64,000 bases of DNA, taken from Antrihabitans stalactiti (GTDB lineage: Bacteria > Actinomycetota > Actinomycetes > Mycobacteriales > Mycobacteriaceae). A model generated the notes under the pieces. That model had not been told where the DNA came from, ran no database searches, and worked only from the letters and a program-made list of their open reading frames with translations. The position numbers were made by a program, and so were the translations under genes. Positions 18,795-26,960 of this stretch are shown in pieces. The stretch is from contig NZ_VCQU01000002.1 in the NCBI RefSeq assembly GCF_012932915.1, positions 620,001-684,000 of the forward strand, given 5' to 3'. The number at the start of each line of letters is the position of its first letter. Position 1 is the stretch's first letter.

Positions 18795-19290
18795 CAGCGC
18801 GATCGGGATGTGTCACAGGGCCGCGCGTCGGGTAAGGATCATGCGCACCAGATCGCGTTTGTCGTGTCGAAACCATCTCATCCGCCCCACTTCGCGTGTC
18901 TCCAACAACGGAGAGAAGTCCGAGAGCAGAAATACGCGTGGCTACCTGATCGCTGTCCACGCGCGATGCCTTGCGCATTGCCTTAGTGTCGTCGTTGGAT
19001 TCAACGTCGTGCAGCCGATTCGAGAGCACAGATAATCCGCGATTACCTCGGGAGCGCCCGTCTCGGATTACGCCCCGACGACACCTCGCGCGCGTGGCAA
19101 CAAGACATATCCGTCGGAATGGCTTGCACCACAGGGTGCCTGGAATCGAGCAGCGCATTGACCAAATTTGCAACTGCCGAGATTGTCGGACGTTCAGGGG
19201 ACACCAGGTGTCCCACTTCGAAAGTAGCGTAACCCGTAACGATCATATTCATATATCGAGATCGTCGTTCTCGAAGGGACTGGTGTTGCG
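18795..19290. other. About 500 bases without a gene
   Basis: Probably further debris of the ISL3 remnant's upstream side, but no frame could be matched. The promoter for the secreted protein at 19291 should be at the right end. Confidence 0.35.
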
Positions 19291-20115
19291 ATGAGGTCTT
19301 GTATGTCGTCAGCTTCGATTTGCACCAGGCTGCCGCACAGCGTCCTGAGGATCGCGTTAGCAACCCTCGTCAGCACGGCGTTGGCATCAACGGTCAGCGC
19401 GCCCGTTGCCAACGCAACGCCCACGGCCACTGTCAAAGCAAAGACACAACGGATGACCGACGCAAGTCTCCAATCGCGCCAAGAGGGTTGGTACAACGTC
19501 GGCGATCAATTAACGCTCAGCTGCTCGAAGCACGGGCAGAAGGTGAAGGGATACTTCAGTTTCAACATCCCCGGGGGCTGGGACGATCTCTGGTATCAGA
19601 CGTCTGACGGCCACTTTGTCGCCGACGTCGACATTGAGACCGGAACGTTGAGCAACGTCGCCCCAGCGTGCGGTTCTGGAGCGCAGTCGAGTCCTGCCGC
19701 GGCACCCCAGTCGGCTCCGTCTTCGAAGGTGGACGCCGCGCTGGCCAAAGCTAATGCGCATGTCGGAACCGATGATTTCGGCCCGCGCGGTTGCATGCTC
19801 CTTGTCGCTGACGCTTTCAGTGTCCGGGCGACGGGCTACAACACTCCCAACGAGTTCAGAGCGGCACTGGCAGCCAAGAACCAGTTTCACGCAGACACGG
19901 CATTTCCCAAAGGAGTCTTGGTGTTCTCCGAGAGTTCATGGGACGGCGGGGGAGGTCATATCGACATTGCGCGCGGCGACGGCACTTTTGTCTCAGGTGG
20001 CGTCGACAAGAGCGTGAAGGGAACGGTCGGGGCCGGGCATTACGTTCAAGTACTCTCCAATCCGAATCCCGGAAGAGGTTCGAAAATATACGGGTGGGCG
20101 TATGCGCCGTGGTGA
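19291..20115 (+). CDS. Secreted CHAP/NlpC-P60-like protein (274 aa)
   Basis: Start ATG 19291 behind GAAGGGA. The signal peptide is long (about 1-42, ending VANATPTA). The mature N-terminal part (about 55-120) is beta-rich with a Cys pair; an Ala/Ser/Pro linker follows. The C-terminal domain (about 150-274) has a Cys-containing GPRGCMLLVADAF near 168 and His in GGGGHIDIARGDG near 223, the order seen in papain-like CHAP/NlpC-P60 peptidoglycan hydrolases. If active it would cleave peptide cross-bridges of the wall. Assignment rests on motif order only; a cysteine-less relative with another function is possible. Confidence 0.6.
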   Translation: MRSCMSSASICTRLPHSVLRIALATLVSTALASTVSAPVANATPTATVKAKTQRMTDASLQSRQEGWYNVGDQLTLSCSKHGQKVKGYFSFNIPGGWDDLWYQTSDGHFVADVDIETGTLSNVAPACGSGAQSSPAAAPQSAPSSKVDAALAKANAHVGTDDFGPRGCMLLVADAFSVRATGYNTPNEFRAALAAKNQFHADTAFPKGVLVFSESSWDGGGGHIDIARGDGTFVSGGVDKSVKGTVGAGHYVQVLSNPNPGRGSKIYGWAYAPW

Positions 20116-20298
20116 AAGTATCGGCGACAAACTGACTGATGTGCACGCAGATGAACTAGGGCCAAACCCCCAATCCGTTTGGTTCTCATCACAGCCATCA
20201 TGTAGTGAAGCAAGATATTGAGCGCGACCGAGGAGATTCTCGGTCGCGAGAGCGGCAGTGCTCATCAGCCTTGCCCCGACCGGGGCTGTCCACAGACC

Positions 20299-20600
20299 CG
20301 CAAGGGACCCGGCTGCGTCTGGTCAAATACGGCATCACCAACCGGGACTGAGATGGCGGAACACGATCGGCTGATCACCACCATCATCGACCCCGACATC
20401 GCCTCGGCGGCCGAGCTCGCGGCCGTCCATCACCAACGCTGGGGATTCGAATCCGCCTCGCCGAGAACGAACCCCGCAACGGGGAAGCCTCCGAGTCCCG
20501 CGCTCGCACGGCCCCGATCTGGTCCGTCAAGTGATCTGGGCGCTGCCGCTGACCCTTCCGCGATCCGCGGCAGGCGAGCTTTTCCCCCTGACCGCTCGGC
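20299..20600 (+). pseudogene. IS4-family transposase remnant
   Basis: The segment LITTIIDPDIASAAELAAVH followed by HQRWGFES is the C-terminal catalytic-Glu region of actinobacterial IS4-type transposases. The frame then shifts and residual RARTAPIWS- and WALPL-like sequence can be made out. The N-terminal three quarters are absent. Confidence 0.7.
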
Positions 20601-20607
20601 AGCCAGT

Positions 20608-20745
20608 ACTATCCCGGTCGGCCGGGGCGCAGAGGGTGTGGCCGTCGATTTGGTCAGCCAAACCGCCTTAGTAGTCAATCGCGACGACAAATTAGTGTCA
20701 GTGATCGACACCGCCAAGACCGAGCGAAGCGGGAACGTCGGCCGT
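20608..20745 (+). pseudogene. Fragment of a YVTN-type beta-propeller protein
   Basis: The frame reads IPVGRGAEGVAVDLVSQ, then TALVVNRDDKLVSVIDTAKT, which is one clear YVTN propeller blade. Only a single blade survives, with no start or stop of its own, directly after the IS4 remnant. Confidence 0.5.
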
Positions 20746-20784
20746 ACAGAGCTAGCCGACAGGGAGCAGAAGCGCTCGATTGGT

Positions 20785-20949
20785 TTATGTGTCAGTGACG
20801 TATACGTCTCCGCTCGCGGAGACCGCCACCCCGTCGGGGCTGTCGAGTCCGACGAACGGGAGTTCGGTTTGGGTGTTGGATCCGCGGCTAACATCGAAAC
20901 CCGGTCGTTGTTTGAGTCAGCGACGTAGACTTCGCCGCCGTCGGTGACC
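20785..20949 (-). pseudogene. Fragment of an NHL-repeat beta-propeller (PknD-sensor-like)
   Basis: The minus strand reads GGEVYVADSNNDRVSMLAA. After a one-base frame change it reads GSNTQTELPFVGLDSPDGVA and then SGDVYVTDT with a stop. These are two NHL blades of the type in mycobacterial PknD extracellular sensors. The remainder of the gene is missing. Confidence 0.55.
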
Positions 20950-21170
20950 GTTAACCGTGCGCTGCGTCAAGGCCAGTGAAGGGAGTTCGATCTGCGACAA
21001 GTACATCGCCGATGCTACTGAGACTTGCCCGCGTTTCGAATCGGTGTGCTCGTTTACGTATACCGTGACGGCGGTTATGACCGCGCAGTAATCATGGCCG
21101 CAAACTTGAATATCATCCTACGATTTCTAGATTTGCGCCGAAACTCCAGCCCTGCATGATTCTCCATTTG

Positions 21171-21318
21171 TCACTGCTGCTGGCCGCCGACCAATTTGTT
21201 GTTCGGCATCCAGAATTGCCAACCAGCGGGCGCCGGCGGCCATGCCGGATCAGGCTGCCACCCCGAGGGAGGGCCTCACCTGTCCTCGGGACCGCCAGTT
21301 GGGTGGCGGATTGAATCG
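21171..21318 (-). pseudogene. Fragment of an actinobacterial Pro/Trp-motif protein
   Basis: The minus strand carries RFNPPPNW, then in a second frame VPRTGEALP, then in a third SGWQPDPAWPPAPAGWQFWM. These are the successive parts of the NPPP..W..GWQPDPSWPPAP.GWQFW motif found before membrane domains in many actinobacterial proteins. Two single-base deletions explain the frames. It ends GGQQQ and stop at 21171. Confidence 0.5.
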
Positions 21319-21506
21319 CATATTCTGATCCCTCTTCGAATCGAGCGCCCCGCACGCGACTTTCTGTCACCCGCATCCGACTGCGAGAGCAGCCGAATGA
21401 TGCAGTCTTCGGCTGCAGGAAGTCGGCAAGTCTTCCTGTGTGCAGAACGGCTGTGATTGGCTGACTTCGGCAGCAGTACGCATCGCGGCAAAGCAGGAGG
21501 CCCACA

Positions 21507-21897
21507 TGGTGGCAACACCTGTTGGCAGCCGCGACGTTTATCCGCCGGGCAAATCGAGTGCGGCCGCAGAGGTGCGCGGCGTTCGGCTGCACGACCTACG
21601 TCATACCTTCGCAACGATGCAGCTGTTGCCGGGGTGCATTTCCTGCAAGTGTCGAGATGGCTCGGGCACGGCCAACCGAGCCTTACCCTAGACGTCTACG
21701 GCGACTGGATTCCTGCCGAAGACCGCGGCGCAGGCAACCAGCTACCGGAACCAACTGCGCCTACTCTCGTTGCTCCGCCGGACGTTCTTTCGAATGTGGT
21801 GCCGCTGTTTGGTCGCACGAAAATCCGGCTAAACAGCTGGAAGAGCTCGATTCGGTCCGCGCCGACCCGTCCACCAAAGGGCGCCGCCAACCAATAG
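21507..21897 (+). pseudogene. C-terminal remnant of a tyrosine integrase
   Basis: Catalytic half of a phage/island-type tyrosine recombinase. VRLHDLRHTFATMQL (Arg-His..Arg box) is followed, after a frame change near 21625, by AGVHFLQVSRWLGHGQPS (second His) and LTLDVYGDWIP (nucleophile Tyr). The N-terminal arm-binding and core-binding domains are gone. The tail NQLPEPTAPT is repeated at 22421. Orientation is toward the tRNA gene at 23664, as expected if an element once integrated there. Confidence 0.75.
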
Positions 21898-22275
21898 CAA
21901 CGCCAAAGCTGTTCCGCCCAAGACGGACAGCAGCACCTTCCGATCGTGGTGCATAACTTGACAGTGCTCGTAGGCGGCCGCACCCACGTTTGCGTCGGCC
22001 ATCATCGCGTTGAGCGCGGCTTCGGCTGACGCCTCTGGCGATCTATAGCCGTTGAAGTAACCGGCTGGTCCGTCGTAGGTGGACTTGTATGTCCACGTGT
22101 CGGACGACGCCCAGACCGTTCCGCAGTCACCAAACTCGTCACGCATTGTGGTGGCCATCAACGGAATCGTGATGATGACGAGGACCAGGGCAGCGACTGC
22201 CGCTAGCATCGCCCACACTCGACGACCGGGAACCGAAACGACGATGGTCCGCTGCGCGGGTTGTTGCTCGGACAT
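21829..22275 (-). CDS. Two-helix membrane protein (148 aa)
   Basis: ATG 22275 follows AAGGAGG. Transmembrane segments at about 22-44 and 118-140 enclose an extracytoplasmic loop with two cysteines (GDCGTVWASS, YEHCQVMHH) and Tyr/Ala-rich stretches. No family is recognised. Its 3' end overlaps the integrase remnant on the other strand by about 70 bases, so the present C-terminus may be secondary. Confidence 0.55.
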   Translation of the reverse strand: MSEQQPAQRTIVVSVPGRRVWAMLAAVAALVLVIITIPLMATTMRDEFGDCGTVWASSDTWTYKSTYDGPAGYFNGYRSPEASAEAALNAMMADANVGAAAYEHCQVMHHDRKVLLSVLGGTALALLLVGGALWWTGRRGPNRALPAV

Positions 22276-22420
22276 GGCCGTGGCCCTCCTTAAGAATGCA
22301 CACCCCCCCGAGCGCTGATGCTGATCCCCGGCGGCGAGCTTTTGGGAAGCGCTTTACTTGCAGGAACGTAGCATTATTCGTCCGTATGGCGCGGTTAGAC
22401 GACAGTATTGTTAGCCGGGC

Positions 22421-22492
22421 AACCAGCTACCCGAACCCACTGCGCCTACTCCGTTGAAACTGGTGCAACTGTTTTGTCGACGCTCTGGTTAG
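22421..22492 (+). pseudogene. Second tyrosine-integrase tail
   Basis: The frame reads NQLPEPTAPTPLKLVQLFCR and three more residues, then stop. Its first ten codons match 21736-21765 at 28 of 30 bases. It then aligns to the end of the first integrase with about ten residues deleted. This is the vestige of a second related integrase. Confidence 0.6.
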
Positions 22493-22508
22493 GTGACGGC
22501 AAATTGCA

Positions 22509-22928
22509 TCAGGTGGGCTCACCGATTTGGCGTACGGGATCGCCAATATTCACCGTGACGACTCGTTTCGAAGGCGACTCTGACTCGCTCGGTTGGTTGG
22601 CGATTCGTTCACGCCCGGGCACAATGCCCTCCATAACTTCCGCCAGCGACGCCGTGGTCGTGAACATCCCGAGGCCGGCAGTCATCCGATAGGTTGCCGC
22701 CCTGCTAAACCGCGGATACACATCGATGATCTTGACTCGCAAGCGCTCGATTGGCCGCTTTCCAAGCTGGTCGCCGGTGTCGGGATCAACGACAGGAACT
22801 CCATCGGGATCCATTACTGAGAAGATCATTCCGAGTTCGACCCCGTCGTCCTCGCCCTTGTTGATGACTAGAACATAACGATCTTCGATGTCGGCAACCT
22901 TGCCTCGAATCTGATTCTGCTCAAGCAT
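22509..22928 (-). CDS. Small FlgT_C-like domain protein (139 aa)
   Basis: Start ATG 22928 (MLEQNQIRGKVADIEDRYV) lies inside the end of the upstream membrane-protein gene and is preceded by GGAGG. An in-frame ATG at 22949 would add seven residues. The core (VLVINKGEDDGVELGMIFSV, VVDPDTGDQLGKRP) resembles the FlgT C-terminal beta-barrel domain found in scattered bacterial proteins. It has no signal peptide, so it acts in the cytoplasm, probably with its overlapping partner. Function is unknown. Confidence 0.55.
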   Translation of the reverse strand: MLEQNQIRGKVADIEDRYVLVINKGEDDGVELGMIFSVMDPDGVPVVDPDTGDQLGKRPIERLRVKIIDVYPRFSRAATYRMTAGLGMFTTTASLAEVMEGIVPGRERIANQPSESESPSKRVVTVNIGDPVRQIGEPT

Positions 22929-23523
22929 TGCCGTTACTGCCTCCGCCACTGTTGTTACTTCCGCCGCGCTGGATCTGCTGCCGCTGGCCGATCCGCGCTC
23001 GATCCTCGTCGTAAGCTGCCTCTGCCTCCTGCGCCGCCGCGTCGGAAAGATCCCGCCACTGACGCAGCGCTTGATAACCCTGACTCATCGTCCCCTGGAT
23101 GGAGGCAATTGCGCCGTAGAGCTCCTGCAATGCGCGCTGCTGATTACCTTCATTGAGTCGGTTCGCGGACTGCGCAACGTACTGGTTGATGTCGAACACT
23201 CGCTGAATCATCACGTTGATGGTGTACGCGGCACTTTTCACGTCCCGATGGAGTTTCTTATTGGCGTCGCGGCGGTAATAGAGGTCTGCCGCCCAGAGTC
23301 CGAACAGCGTGCCGAGAACGGGATTAAGACCCTGCGAGACCTTTCCGCGGGTGCCGTCGATGGCGAATCCGCAAATGGCGCTTACGATCACCAGCACCAA
23401 CAGGACGACGCCAATTGCGTAGTACCACCACGGCTGCCTTTGCGGAAGCGGTTGATTTGCCACGTCGTCGGGAACTCCATCAGGGGCTTGCTGCTGTACG
23501 GTTGGCCGGCACGATCGTCTCAC
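22921..23523 (-). CDS. Hypothetical membrane protein (200 aa)
   Basis: A Gln/Pro-rich N-terminus is followed by WWYYAIGVVLLVLVIVSAIC (one clear membrane helix) and a second weaker one (VLGTLFGLWAADLYYRR). A long helical cytoplasmic region (about 90-185) then contains QSANRLNEGNQQRALQELYG, and the tail is Gly/Asn/Ser-rich. The start is uncertain: GTG 23523 and GTG 23463 (GGAG 11 bases upstream) are both possible; the open frame further upstream runs into the tRNA gene. It overlaps the next gene by 8 bases, so they are one operon. Confidence 0.5.
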   Translation of the reverse strand: MRRSCRPTVQQQAPDGVPDDVANQPLPQRQPWWYYAIGVVLLVLVIVSAICGFAIDGTRGKVSQGLNPVLGTLFGLWAADLYYRRDANKKLHRDVKSAAYTINVMIQRVFDINQYVAQSANRLNEGNQQRALQELYGAIASIQGTMSQGYQALRQWRDLSDAAAQEAEAAYDEDRARIGQRQQIQRGGSNNSGGGSNGNA

Positions 23524-23614
23524 GTCGGTATTGGGGTGACGGCGAGGCGCGCCCGGCAGGCTATCCCGACGACGCCGCGCGTTGGATGGCACGGGGGTGG
23601 GGCTGTGAATGACG

Positions 23615-23658
23615 AAACCCCCAGGTCCGCGGGCTAAAAGGCCGCTAGCTGGGGGTTT
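23615..23658 (-). terminator. Hairpin directly after the tRNA gene
   Basis: AAACCCCCAG and CTGGGGGTTT are perfect 10-base complementary arms spaced by 24 bases, beginning 5 bases past the tRNA 3' end. On the minus strand the stem ends in TTT. Likely terminator or 3'-processing signal for the tRNA. Confidence 0.6.
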
Positions 23659-23663
23659 ACCTG

Positions 23664-23737
23664 TGCCCTCGGTGAGACTCGAACTCACACTGGACGGGTT
23701 TTGAATCCGTTTCCTCTGCCAATTGGGATACGAGGGC
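23664..23737 (-). tRNA. tRNA with CAA anticodon (Leu by anticodon), short variable loop
   Basis: Acceptor stem GCCCTCG/CGAGGGC has 7 perfect pairs; T-arm GTGAG-TTCGAGT-CTCAC is perfect. The D-arm holds GG, and the anticodon stem-loop is ACGGA-TTCAAAA-CCCGT with anticodon CAA and an A-C mismatch at the loop end. The discriminator is A and CCA is not encoded. The variable loop is only 5 bases (CCAGT), whereas leucine tRNAs normally have a long variable arm, so this is a class-I-shaped molecule with a Leu anticodon. The strand runs toward the integrase remnants. Confidence 0.8.
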
Positions 23738-23780
23738 GTTTGCGAGCGGGCCCGTGGAGCGGGCGGTGCTGCGGAACACG

Positions 23781-23808
23781 ACTATAGAGAATGCGCTTCC
23801 AGCCGCAA
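23781..23808 (-). promoter_or_regulatory. Promoter of the tRNA gene
   Basis: On the minus strand TTGCGG (23808-23803) and TATAGT (23786-23781) are separated by 16 bases. Transcription would start near 23774, about 37 bases before the mature tRNA 5' end. Confidence 0.55.
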
Positions 23809-23876
23809 CCACCGGTACCCTGCGTACAAAGCTTCGGGGCGATGTCCCGCATTGCCAATGAGGGGACAAGGAACCG

Positions 23877-24479
23877 ATGAGTACAGCTGAAGTGCGCAGC
23901 AGTGGCCCGCGACGTGTTGTGGTTGCCGAGGACGAGGCGTTGATCCGTATGGACCTCGTCGAGATGTTGTCGGAGGAGGGGTACGAGGTCGTCGGGGAGG
24001 CGGGCGACGGTCAGCAGGCTGTGGACCTGTCGATCGAGCACCGCCCGGATCTCGTGATCATGGATGTGAAGATGCCGCGCCGTGACGGCATCGATGCGGC
24101 GGCGGAGATTGCGACGAAGCGGATCGCGCCGGTCGTGATTTTGACCGCGTTCAGCCAGCGTGACCTGGTGGAACGGGCCCGCGACGCGGGTGCGATGGCG
24201 TATTTGGTGAAGCCGTTCTCCAAGTCGGATCTGGTTCCTGCGATCGAGCTGGCGGCGAGCCGGTTCTCGGAGATTTCGGCGCTCGAAAAAGAGGTGGCCG
24301 GTCTCAACGACCGTCTGGAGACGCGCAAGTTGGTCGAACGGGCCAAGGGCGTGCTGATGAAGACGCAGGGGCTGTCGGAGCCGCAGGCGTTCAAGTGGAT
24401 CCAGCGGACCGCAATGGACCGCCGGACGACGATGAAGGCCGTCGCCCAAGTTGTGATCGACAACCTCAAGAGCGAGTAA
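23877..24479 (+). CDS. pdtaR: ANTAR-type response regulator PdtaR (200 aa)
   Basis: Receiver domain (about 10-125) with acidic pocket AEDEA, phospho-acceptor Asp near 63 (VIMDVKMPRRDG), Thr in ILTAF and Lys in VKPFS. A short helix leads to an ANTAR RNA-binding domain (about 140-195: RKLVERAKGVLMKT, AFKWIQRTAMDRRTT). In mycobacteria the homologue (Rv1626) is phosphorylated by PdtaS and binds RNA to control antitermination. ATG 23877 follows AAGGA. The kinase PdtaS is not in this window, as is usual. It is divergent from the tRNA gene and upstream of the liv operon. Confidence 0.93.
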   Translation: MSTAEVRSSGPRRVVVAEDEALIRMDLVEMLSEEGYEVVGEAGDGQQAVDLSIEHRPDLVIMDVKMPRRDGIDAAAEIATKRIAPVVILTAFSQRDLVERARDAGAMAYLVKPFSKSDLVPAIELAASRFSEISALEKEVAGLNDRLETRKLVERAKGVLMKTQGLSEPQAFKWIQRTAMDRRTTMKAVAQVVIDNLKSE

Positions 24480-24630
24480 AACCGGCTGCGCAGCACTACA
24501 TCGACGCGAATGTGACGAAATCGCACCCAATGTGATGCATCGGTAACGCGACGAGGTTATGTTCTCTCCGGGCTGGCGCAGTCGGCCCTCCGGTCAACAG
24601 CCGGAGAGCAATGAACTCGGAGGTGAAAAC

Positions 24631-25857
24631 GTGCATCGTCGTGCAGCGAGGGGCGCGTTAATCGTTGGAGTCGCGGCCACGCTCGTCTTGGCCGGCTGTG
24701 GCGACAAGAAGACCGACAGCAAGTCGAGCAGCGAATCGGGGTCGGAGACTTCAACTGGGCTCAGCATCCAGCCGGAGCTGCAGGTCGACCTCGAAGGTAA
24801 GGAAGTTCCGGCGACGAACGCATCGTCGGCAGCGAACCCTGCCGGCGACGGCACGGCGAAGTGCGATCCAGTGTCCATCGCCATGGCTGGCGCGCTGACA
24901 GGTGAGGATGCCGCACTCGGCATCAACATCATCGACGGCGTGAAGCTCGCGCTCGATCAGCACAACAAGGCCAATCCGGGCTGCCAGGTGGAGCTGAAGA
25001 AGTTCGACACCGAAGGCAACCCGGAGAAGGCCACCCAGGTCATCCCGAACGTTATCAACGACAAGTCGGTCATCGGCCTCGTCGGCCCCGCCTTCTCGGG
25101 TGAGACGAAGGCAACCGGCCAGACGCTGAGCGACGCCGGCCTCGTGTCGGTGACGTCGTCTGCGACGAACGCCAAGCTGACCCAGAACGGGTGGAAGACC
25201 TTCTTCCGCGGCCTTGCCAACGACGACATCCAGGGTCCGGCTGTTGCCAAGTACCTGACCGGCACGCTCGGCTACAACAAGGTGTGCGTGGTTCAGGACA
25301 ACACCGACTACGGCACCGGTCTGGCGAAGGCCGTGACCGAGGCGCTCGGCTCCGCAGCCGATGAGAACTGTGCGGCGAGCATCAAGAAGGGTGACAAGGA
25401 CTTCAACGCCACGGTCACCAAGCTGAAGAGCGCGAACGCGCAGGCCATCTTCTACTCGGGCTACTACGCCGAGGCCGCCGCGCTTGCCGCGTCGCTCAAG
25501 AAGAACGGCGTCAACGCGGTGTTCGTCTCCGCTGACGGCTCGAACGACCCGGAATTCGTCAAGCAAGCAGGCAGCGCGTCCAAGGACGCAATCCTGTCGT
25601 GCCCCTGCGGTCCGGCACCGGATAAGTTCAAGGCCGAGTACAAGGCTTTGAACGGTCAGGACCCGGGTGTTTACTCGGTCGAGGCGTACGACTTGACGAC
25701 CATTCTGCTCAAGGGAATCGACTCGGGTAAGGTCACCCGCGCCGACCTCCTCGAGTTTGTTCGGTCCTATGACGGCCCGGGCCTGGCCCGTCAGTACAAG
25801 TGGAACGAGAACGGCGAGCTTTCCACGGCACTGATCTGGGTCTACAAGGTCAAGTAA
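24631..25857 (+). CDS. livK: LivK-type branched-chain amino-acid binding lipoprotein (408 aa)
   Basis: GTG 24631 follows GGAGG and gives a lipoprotein signal ending ATLVLAGC. A type-1 periplasmic-binding fold (Peripla_BP_6) starts at CDPVSIAMAGALTGEDAA; ligand-loop motifs include GPAFSG and VTSSATNAKLT. It would capture branched-chain or similar amino acids outside the membrane for LivHM. It heads the operon livK-H-M-G-F-kinase. A strong hairpin after its stop probably gives more LivK than permease. Its whole mature sequence is paralogous to the sensor domain of the kinase at 29951. The exact ligand is not determinable. Confidence 0.92.
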   Translation: MHRRAARGALIVGVAATLVLAGCGDKKTDSKSSSESGSETSTGLSIQPELQVDLEGKEVPATNASSAANPAGDGTAKCDPVSIAMAGALTGEDAALGINIIDGVKLALDQHNKANPGCQVELKKFDTEGNPEKATQVIPNVINDKSVIGLVGPAFSGETKATGQTLSDAGLVSVTSSATNAKLTQNGWKTFFRGLANDDIQGPAVAKYLTGTLGYNKVCVVQDNTDYGTGLAKAVTEALGSAADENCAASIKKGDKDFNATVTKLKSANAQAIFYSGYYAEAAALAASLKKNGVNAVFVSADGSNDPEFVKQAGSASKDAILSCPCGPAPDKFKAEYKALNGQDPGVYSVEAYDLTTILLKGIDSGKVTRADLLEFVRSYDGPGLARQYKWNENGELSTALIWVYKVK

Positions 25858-25878
25858 TTCCAGCGACGGCTGACTGTG

Positions 25879-25908
25879 GGTGCGGGGGTCCTGCTGGACC
25901 CCCGCACC
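25879..25908 (+). terminator. Hairpin between livK and livH, partial terminator or stabiliser
   Basis: GGTGCGGGGGTCC-TGCT-GGACCCCCGCACC is a perfect 13-bp stem with a 4-base loop followed by TGTTGTCTT. Such structures after a binding-protein gene commonly protect its mRNA and let only part of transcription through to the permease genes. Confidence 0.7.
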
Positions 25909-25937
25909 TGTTGTCTTGATATTGCGAAAGTGCAGGC

Positions 25938-26960
25938 ATGACCGCAACCACCGACATCTTGGCCGCCTCGATCGATTTCAACTTCTCAGGGGTCGCGGAC
26001 AACTTCTGGCAGCTGACGATCGACGGCTTGGCGTACGGCTCGATCTACGCGCTGGTGGCGGTCGGATACACGCTGGTCTACGGCGTGCTGCGCTTGATCA
26101 ACTTCGCACACTCCGAAATCTTCATGCTCGGAATGTTCGGCCAATACGTCGGTCTGGAGCTGCTCGGCTTCGCCCCGGCCGGTGACGCGTACAGCGTCGG
26201 CGTCTTCCTGACGGTCTTGTATCTGGGTTTGGCGGTGCTGATCGGTATGGCCGTGGCCGGCGGAGCCGCCGTGGGCCTCGAGCGAATCGCGTACCGACCG
26301 TTGCGCAAGCGTGGCGCAAAGCCACTGATCTTCTTGATCACCGCGATCGGTATGTCGTTCATCATCCAAGAATTCGTGCACTTCGTGCTCCCGAAGATCA
26401 AACCCGGCCTCGGCGGATCGACCGCCCAGCAACCGATTTCTTTGGTCGAGCAGAAGGATCAGTTCTCGATCTTCTCCGGCGTCGTCAACAACATCACGAT
26501 CATCATCATCGTGTCCGCGCTGGTCCTGGCCTTTGCGACCGAAGTGCTGATCAACCGCACGAAGTTCGGTCGTGGCATTCGCGCTGTCGCGCAGGACCCG
26601 AACACCGCCACACTCATGGGTGTATCGCGCGAACGAATCATCATGCTGACGTTCCTGATCGGCGGCGTTCTGGCCGGCGCGGCAGCACTGCTCTACACGA
26701 TCAACTTGCCGTCGGCGATCATCTACTCCGGCGGCTTCATTCTCGGCATCAAAGCCTTCAGCGCGGCGGTTCTCGGGGGAATCGGAAACTTGCGCGGCGC
26801 GCTCCTCGGTGGCCTGTTGCTGGGGCTGATCGAGAACTACGGTCAGATCTTCTTCGGTTCGCAGTGGCGCGATGTCATCGCATTCGTGCTGCTGGTCCTC
26901 GTTCTGATGATCCGCCCCACCGGCATTCTGGGTGAAAGTCTCGGAAAGGCACGCGTGTGA
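25938..26960 (+). CDS. livH: LivH branched-chain amino-acid permease (340 aa)
   Basis: Multi-spanning permease of the LivH family with the hallmark GSIYALVAVGYTLVYGVLRL near the first helices and NFAHSEIFMLG, GIRAVAQDPNTATLMGV and FSAAVLGGIGNLRGA motifs. It forms the membrane channel with LivM. N-terminus about 30 residues longer than usual. The ribosome site before ATG 25938 is weak. It overlaps livM by 4 bases. Confidence 0.93.
   Translation: MTATTDILAASIDFNFSGVADNFWQLTIDGLAYGSIYALVAVGYTLVYGVLRLINFAHSEIFMLGMFGQYVGLELLGFAPAGDAYSVGVFLTVLYLGLAVLIGMAVAGGAAVGLERIAYRPLRKRGAKPLIFLITAIGMSFIIQEFVHFVLPKIKPGLGGSTAQQPISLVEQKDQFSIFSGVVNNITIIIIVSALVLAFATEVLINRTKFGRGIRAVAQDPNTATLMGVSRERIIMLTFLIGGVLAGAAALLYTINLPSAIIYSGGFILGIKAFSAAVLGGIGNLRGALLGGLLLGLIENYGQIFFGSQWRDVIAFVLLVLVLMIRPTGILGESLGKARV

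Noticed and set aside
1-23663. Attachment-site repeat of the tRNA 3' end
   Set aside because: I looked by eye for copies of the T-arm/acceptor sequence to the left of the tRNA and found none in the window; the outer site may lie beyond it.
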